A stretch of 64,000 bases of DNA from Prochilodus magdalenae (taxonomy: Eukaryota; Chordata; Actinopteri; Characiformes; Prochilodontidae). Positions within the stretch are counted from its first letter, which is position 1. Every line of letters begins with the position of its first letter. The stretch lies in the NCBI GenBank assembly GCA_024036415.1, contig JAMWET010000727.1, positions 186,001 to 250,000 of the forward strand, in the 5' to 3' direction. Made by a program: the position numbers and the translations under genes. Shown in pieces: positions 59,961 to 64,000 of the stretch. Under the pieces are notes generated by a model. The model ran no database searches. It was not told the origin of the DNA and saw only the letters and a program-made list of their open reading frames with translations.

Positions 59961-60531
59961 GCTGTTGAACCCCTAAAAATGACGGGCGTGAATGAATGAA
60001 AATGGTTGTAAGTAATAGTAAATCGTAGTAAATCTTCAGCTCTATTTCACCATCTCGTTTGCCTACAACTTATAAACAGCTTGTGTAGCTACAGGGACCC
60101 ACAATAATGAAGTGTGACTATTTCCCCTGTTTATTTCCGTTTTGTGAGTCGTCCTTTACTCTTTATCAGCTTCAGGGTTCGATGCTAGAAGGCGTCCTCC
60201 ATATTAAACCTCAAATACAGTTACTGAGTAAGATATCAGTTTGTCTTGGCAGTAGCTCGCTTAAGCCTGGCCTAGTGACAAGTAAACAAACAGTACAGAA
60301 TAGGAAGAAAAAACAAAGAAAAGAAGTCAAGTAAATCCAAGTGGCAAATTACCAGTATTATATATGTACAGTGTACAGTTTAATAGAGCTACTAGAATGT
60401 GAGTTAGACTATGTGTGACAGGTGTTGTGTAGATGTTTCATTACAAATACTATTAGACTCTTATATGTAACCATGTGTAACTATTTTACTATAATAATAA
60501 TTGCATTATAATTAGTCGTTTTGATGGTGCA

Positions 60532-60918
60532 GTGACTTTTATTTTAGTAGGGAATATGGCGTCTCGGTTGTTGCCCCTCCGAGCCTGTAATGCCCGCTAT
60601 AGCTTTAACTTTGGAGGAGCCAGCATGAGACTGCTCGCAAAAACTTCAGTGCTTTACAGCACCGTGTCACACACCAACAACTATATGTCACTAGCTAGCT
60701 GTAAAAATTGGCTACCATCGGAGAGGCTGCAAAGAGACGGAAGAATAGTTTGTCAGGAAGCGATGAAGAGACAAAGAGAGTGCGGTCAGAGTAAATCTCT
60801 GACTAGCTTCTGCTCATCAGCAAAAGTTAAAAGCGGCATGCAGACACTCCAGACTGAACTCGACATAGAAACCACTGAAATCGTGAGAATGATGTGTAGC
60901 ATCCATAAGCCCCTGTGA
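60532..60918 (+). CDS. Unassigned 128-codon ORF, probably inside a dispersed repeat
   Basis: An open frame starts MTFILVGNMASRLLPL and ends SIHKPL. I recognise no domain. The C-terminal half is rich in charged residues and could be helical. An internal Met at 60556 (MASRLLPLRACNAR) looks like a better start. No splice sites or partner exons are evident. It may be a chance frame in an old repeat; there is no proof that it is expressed. Confidence 0.2.
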   Translation: MTFILVGNMASRLLPLRACNARYSFNFGGASMRLLAKTSVLYSTVSHTNNYMSLASCKNWLPSERLQRDGRIVCQEAMKRQRECGQSKSLTSFCSSAKVKSGMQTLQTELDIETTEIVRMMCSIHKPL

Positions 60919-61554
60919 TGCATGTACACGCGAAAGGGGAGTCGCGGTTTGAATTTGCAGCAGTGATGTAGAAGTGAATTACACACCACAGCTGTAGGGG
61001 GACCCCTAAAGGCACAAAACACCAGTTCTCACATTGTTCCTCTTTAAAATGGCAGGCTGTCCTCCACGGATTACATCATACTTCATATTAATAGAAGTTC
61101 CAGTTCACTAGGCAGGTCTAGCTCTATTCCCAGCTGAGGTCTGGAGGTCTGTAGATGTCCAGGAAAACTCCTGCGGGGAACTTTGCTAATGTCTACTTGT
61201 TGTCAGTTGTGGAAATGCGCTGGAGTATATCCACTGTTATCTCCATCCAAGTTTACCACGGTTATGTAAATGCGAGAAAATCTGTCTCTGCTTCAATTGC
61301 TTCAGTATGGTTTTTGTCCTGAAGAGAGACCAGTTGAAATGACGTAGTACTCCTGCTGCCATACATGAGTGCAGTTTGCGGTTTTTCAGGTAACAAGTAG
61401 CAACTTTCATTTTTTCCACTATGTTCATAGTACCTTCTGAGGTTCTTCAGGCATGTGATTTAAGGGGTTTCCTAGCATGGTAGTTATATGACATTACAAG
61501 TCATATTAAATGTATTTTGTCTCCTGTGCAGAAGTGCTGGAAACTGTAAAACAA

Positions 61555-61650
61555 TACGTAGGACTGGGCAATATGACGATATTCAATTTAATCATTATAC
61601 TGAAACAACAATTTACAGTATGAAACACCATCCGTCTCCTTCTACTTCTG
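61555..61650. mobile_element. Possible edge of a hAT-like element
   Basis: The run taggactgggcaatatgac, continuing gatat, resembles the terminal sequence of a frequent fish hAT family. I could not find a matching right end; catatcgtaatg at 62225 may be a remnant. Confidence 0.35.
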
Positions 61651-62689
61651 ACAGTTGCTACATGTTAAATGGTACAGGGCTGCAAACTAGGAGAAAGGTT
61701 GCTGGTTAGCATTAGGTTAGCCGGCTTAATAACAGCTCCACCCACCCCAGAACTTGCTTTGGTCTGGCTAATACGCAACACAAGATGACAACAATGGGGA
61801 GAAAATTCATGCAGCAGGCTTTGGCAGTTTAATATCTAGTATGATCAGCTAACTTAAGTTTAGCAAGCATGCGAAAGACCCAGAGTGTAGCACACATTAC
61901 CGTACAGGGTCTGCTAGCACAAGTATAGCTGATAAAAACCTAATGACTGATGACACCATTGGAAATACTGGTGTTGGGTTAACAGGAAGTGGAAATCAAG
62001 CATGTTCCGGGATGTTTAGAGACTGTTGCTGTTCTAGCCTTGATTACATGGCACCTGCTTAGAGGACCCATGAATGGTGTTGCAGTGAAAGTCGAAATTG
62101 AATTTGTTCTGTGGGGCATAAAGCTATTAGCCACTGCTAATCTGCTGTCATGTTTAGTTTTGCTGGAGGTTTTCCGTACTCCCCATTTTCCCCTCTTCCC
62201 ATTATAAATACAGCATCACATGGCCATATCGTAATGTGCTGTAGCAGGATGAGAGATGAAAACATACATGTATAGCCAGCACTTCAAACTGCTCTCTCTG
62301 CTTCATCTCCTTCTGGTTGAAGGACCAGTCGGGTTGTTTAGATTGCTAAGATTGTTGATGTGTGGTGTGGAAACCAGTTGTGTCACGCCTGTGGCAATGT
62401 GCTTCACCACTCCTTCAGAAGATAGAATGGTTAGAAAAATATGAGGCTCTATTATTTGTTTAATTTGCTGCTGTCAGACTCAGAACCTGCCTACAACCTT
62501 TATATAAGCTCCCAGACATGTTTTTGCCTTGCTGTAATAAACTTCCTGCATTCATTGCTACCACAGGGATTGGAAATGTATACACAAAGCTTTAAATGAT
62601 TAAAATTAATATATGAAATAAAACATGAAATTAATTTCCACCCCATAATAAACCCACATAGCACCACATGCAGATTAGGAAGCTAATTA

Positions 62690-63180
62690 GGAACACCCCC
62701 TTGTGTCTACACTCATTGTATGTTTCATTAGCTCCCCTTACCATATAGAGACACTTTGTAGTTCTACAATTATAGACTGTAGTCCATCTCTTTCTCTGCA
62801 TCCTTTATTGGCCCCTTTTACCTTGTTCTTCAGTGGTCAGGACCCCCACAGGACCACCACACAGCAGACCTATGGCCTAAGAGCTGGTCATTCTTTCTTA
62901 GCACTTTGTTGGTGTGGTGTTGTGCTGGTGTGAGTTTTCAAACACCTCAGTGTCACTGCTGGACTGAAAATCGTCCACCAACCCATCAACAGCATCCTGT
63001 GGGCAGCATCCCGCTGTATGACCACTGATGAAGGACTAGAGGATGACCAACACAAACTGTGCAGCAAACTGCACAAACTATGTGCCTCCGACTTTGCTTA
63101 GTACTAAAGAGTGGTCCACCAAGGGTGGCGTGTCTTGCAAAGTGGACAGTGAGTGGACACAGTGTTAGTAAGTGGATTTG
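62690..63180 (-). mobile_element. Fragment of a widespread teleost DNA-transposon-like repeat
   Basis: Successive phrases (ttgtgtctacactcattgta; gtagttctacaattatagac; tggtcaggacccccacagga; cacctcagtgtcactgctgg; gtgggcagcatcc) follow the order of a very common fish interspersed repeat that I know by sight. It is diverged and truncated. Orientation and class are uncertain. Confidence 0.65.
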
Positions 63181-64000
63181 CAGACACATTTTTTTCTTAT
63201 TTTTTATTGACATATTGAAATTCCGTCCATGTCCAGAAGCCCAGTGAACAGTTAAATCCATAAACGGCTTACATTCTCAGTGGTTTACAGAGCCTGCCTC
63301 TCGGAAAGTGGCATTTTTCTGAAAGCCTGCCAGAAAAGAAGTGCAGTACGTGATGAAAACCAACTACAAAACACAGCCACAGGTGTTAAAGGTCGAGTGC
63401 ACTTACTCATGAAATGACCAGTATAGTTATTTTATTTATTTATTTTTTAATAAACTTTGTTATATAATGTTATTTCTCCCAGTGGCTTCTAATGTTTCCA
63501 ATGGGAGCGCATCGACACACGTGTTCCGTGACAGAAATAGCTCATGCCAGATGTCTTCGGTAAAGTGCAAGGAATCAAAATACTATGTAACCAAGGGGCC
63601 AAGCCGCCTCTCCCAGTTCAGACCACTCATGGGTTCAATTAGGGGGATGGAGAATGGCTGCCAAAGCATTCTTGTGTTTCTTCACCTTAGCAGAACTTAC
63701 GTAATGTATATTAACGTTTCCATCTTTTTGCCCGAGGTAGAGTTTTATGCAAATGTTTGAACACCTCTGATCAAACCACATGGCTGTTGAGTTTCGAAAC
63801 GAGTTAACACATTCTCAGCAGGGAATTTAAATACGGCGTTTTTTTTCTTTTCTTTTTTGGGCAAGTTTTAGTGCACAGTTTAAGTTAACTAGGTGAAAAT
63901 GAAGCGTAGCACGTTAAACAGCGTAGCCATCGCATAGGTCTCTTGTTATGTCTGCTATGCTCAATTCAGCAGTTACACAGTCACTTTTTGCTTATTTTCT

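Larger units (their letters stand above)
42103..64000 (+). other. mtor: mtor intron hosting angptl7, runs off the window
   Basis: This single intron exceeds 21.8 kb. Named contents are angptl7, Tc1 pieces (42715, 59230), SINEs (45728, 58089), a hAT element (46977), a LINE fossil (50220), a fish repeat (62690) and microsatellites. Stretches 43100-45700, 48000-50200, 51200-52800, 56950-58080, 60000-60500 and 63200-64000 show nothing that I can assign. Confidence 0.8.

Overview
This window is vertebrate nuclear DNA, almost certainly from a teleost fish. It is intron-rich, with GT-AG introns, no operons, and many dispersed repeats of kinds typical of ray-finned fishes: Tc1-like and hAT DNA transposons, tRNA-derived SINEs, LINE fragments and microsatellites. 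I cannot name the species.

The backbone is one gene on the + strand, mtor (the TOR kinase). The window holds 17 consecutive internal exons from 1288 to 42102. They encode about 820 residues, roughly human residues 596-1418 by the numbering I recall. This covers the middle HEAT-repeat solenoid and the first residues of the FAT domain. Every junction keeps frame and every intron is GT-AG. The 5' part of the gene (N-terminal HEAT repeats) and the 3' part (rest of FAT, FRB, kinase, FATC) lie outside the window. The last intron begins at 42103 and runs past the end of the window, so it is longer than 21.8 kb.

Inside that intron, on the opposite strand, is a complete five-exon gene, angptl7 (56314 down to 53335). 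It encodes a secreted 338-residue angiopoietin-like protein with a signal peptide, a coiled coil and a C-terminal fibrinogen-like domain. The same nested antisense arrangement is known in mammals, so it is old and conserved.

The rest is intronic. Recognisable contents are a decayed LINE with endonuclease and reverse-transcriptase traces (about 3500-4925); a second LINE reverse-transcriptase fossil (50220-51000); Tc1-like transposase fossils near 10.35, 13.4, 15.9, 19.6, 25.3, 38.9, 42.7 and 59.2 kb; two hAT-type elements with 8-bp target duplications (24388-25144 and 46977-47957); a MITE family with long terminal inverted repeats (40601-40842 plus two relatives); three copies of one tRNA-derived SINE and one copy of another; and several microsatellites.

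I found no multi-gene novel system. The observations most worth a second look are a pre-miRNA-like hairpin in an mtor intron (30062-30130), an apparent duplication of the angptl7 5' region inside its own intron 1, the MITE family, and an unassigned 128-codon ORF at 60532-60918.
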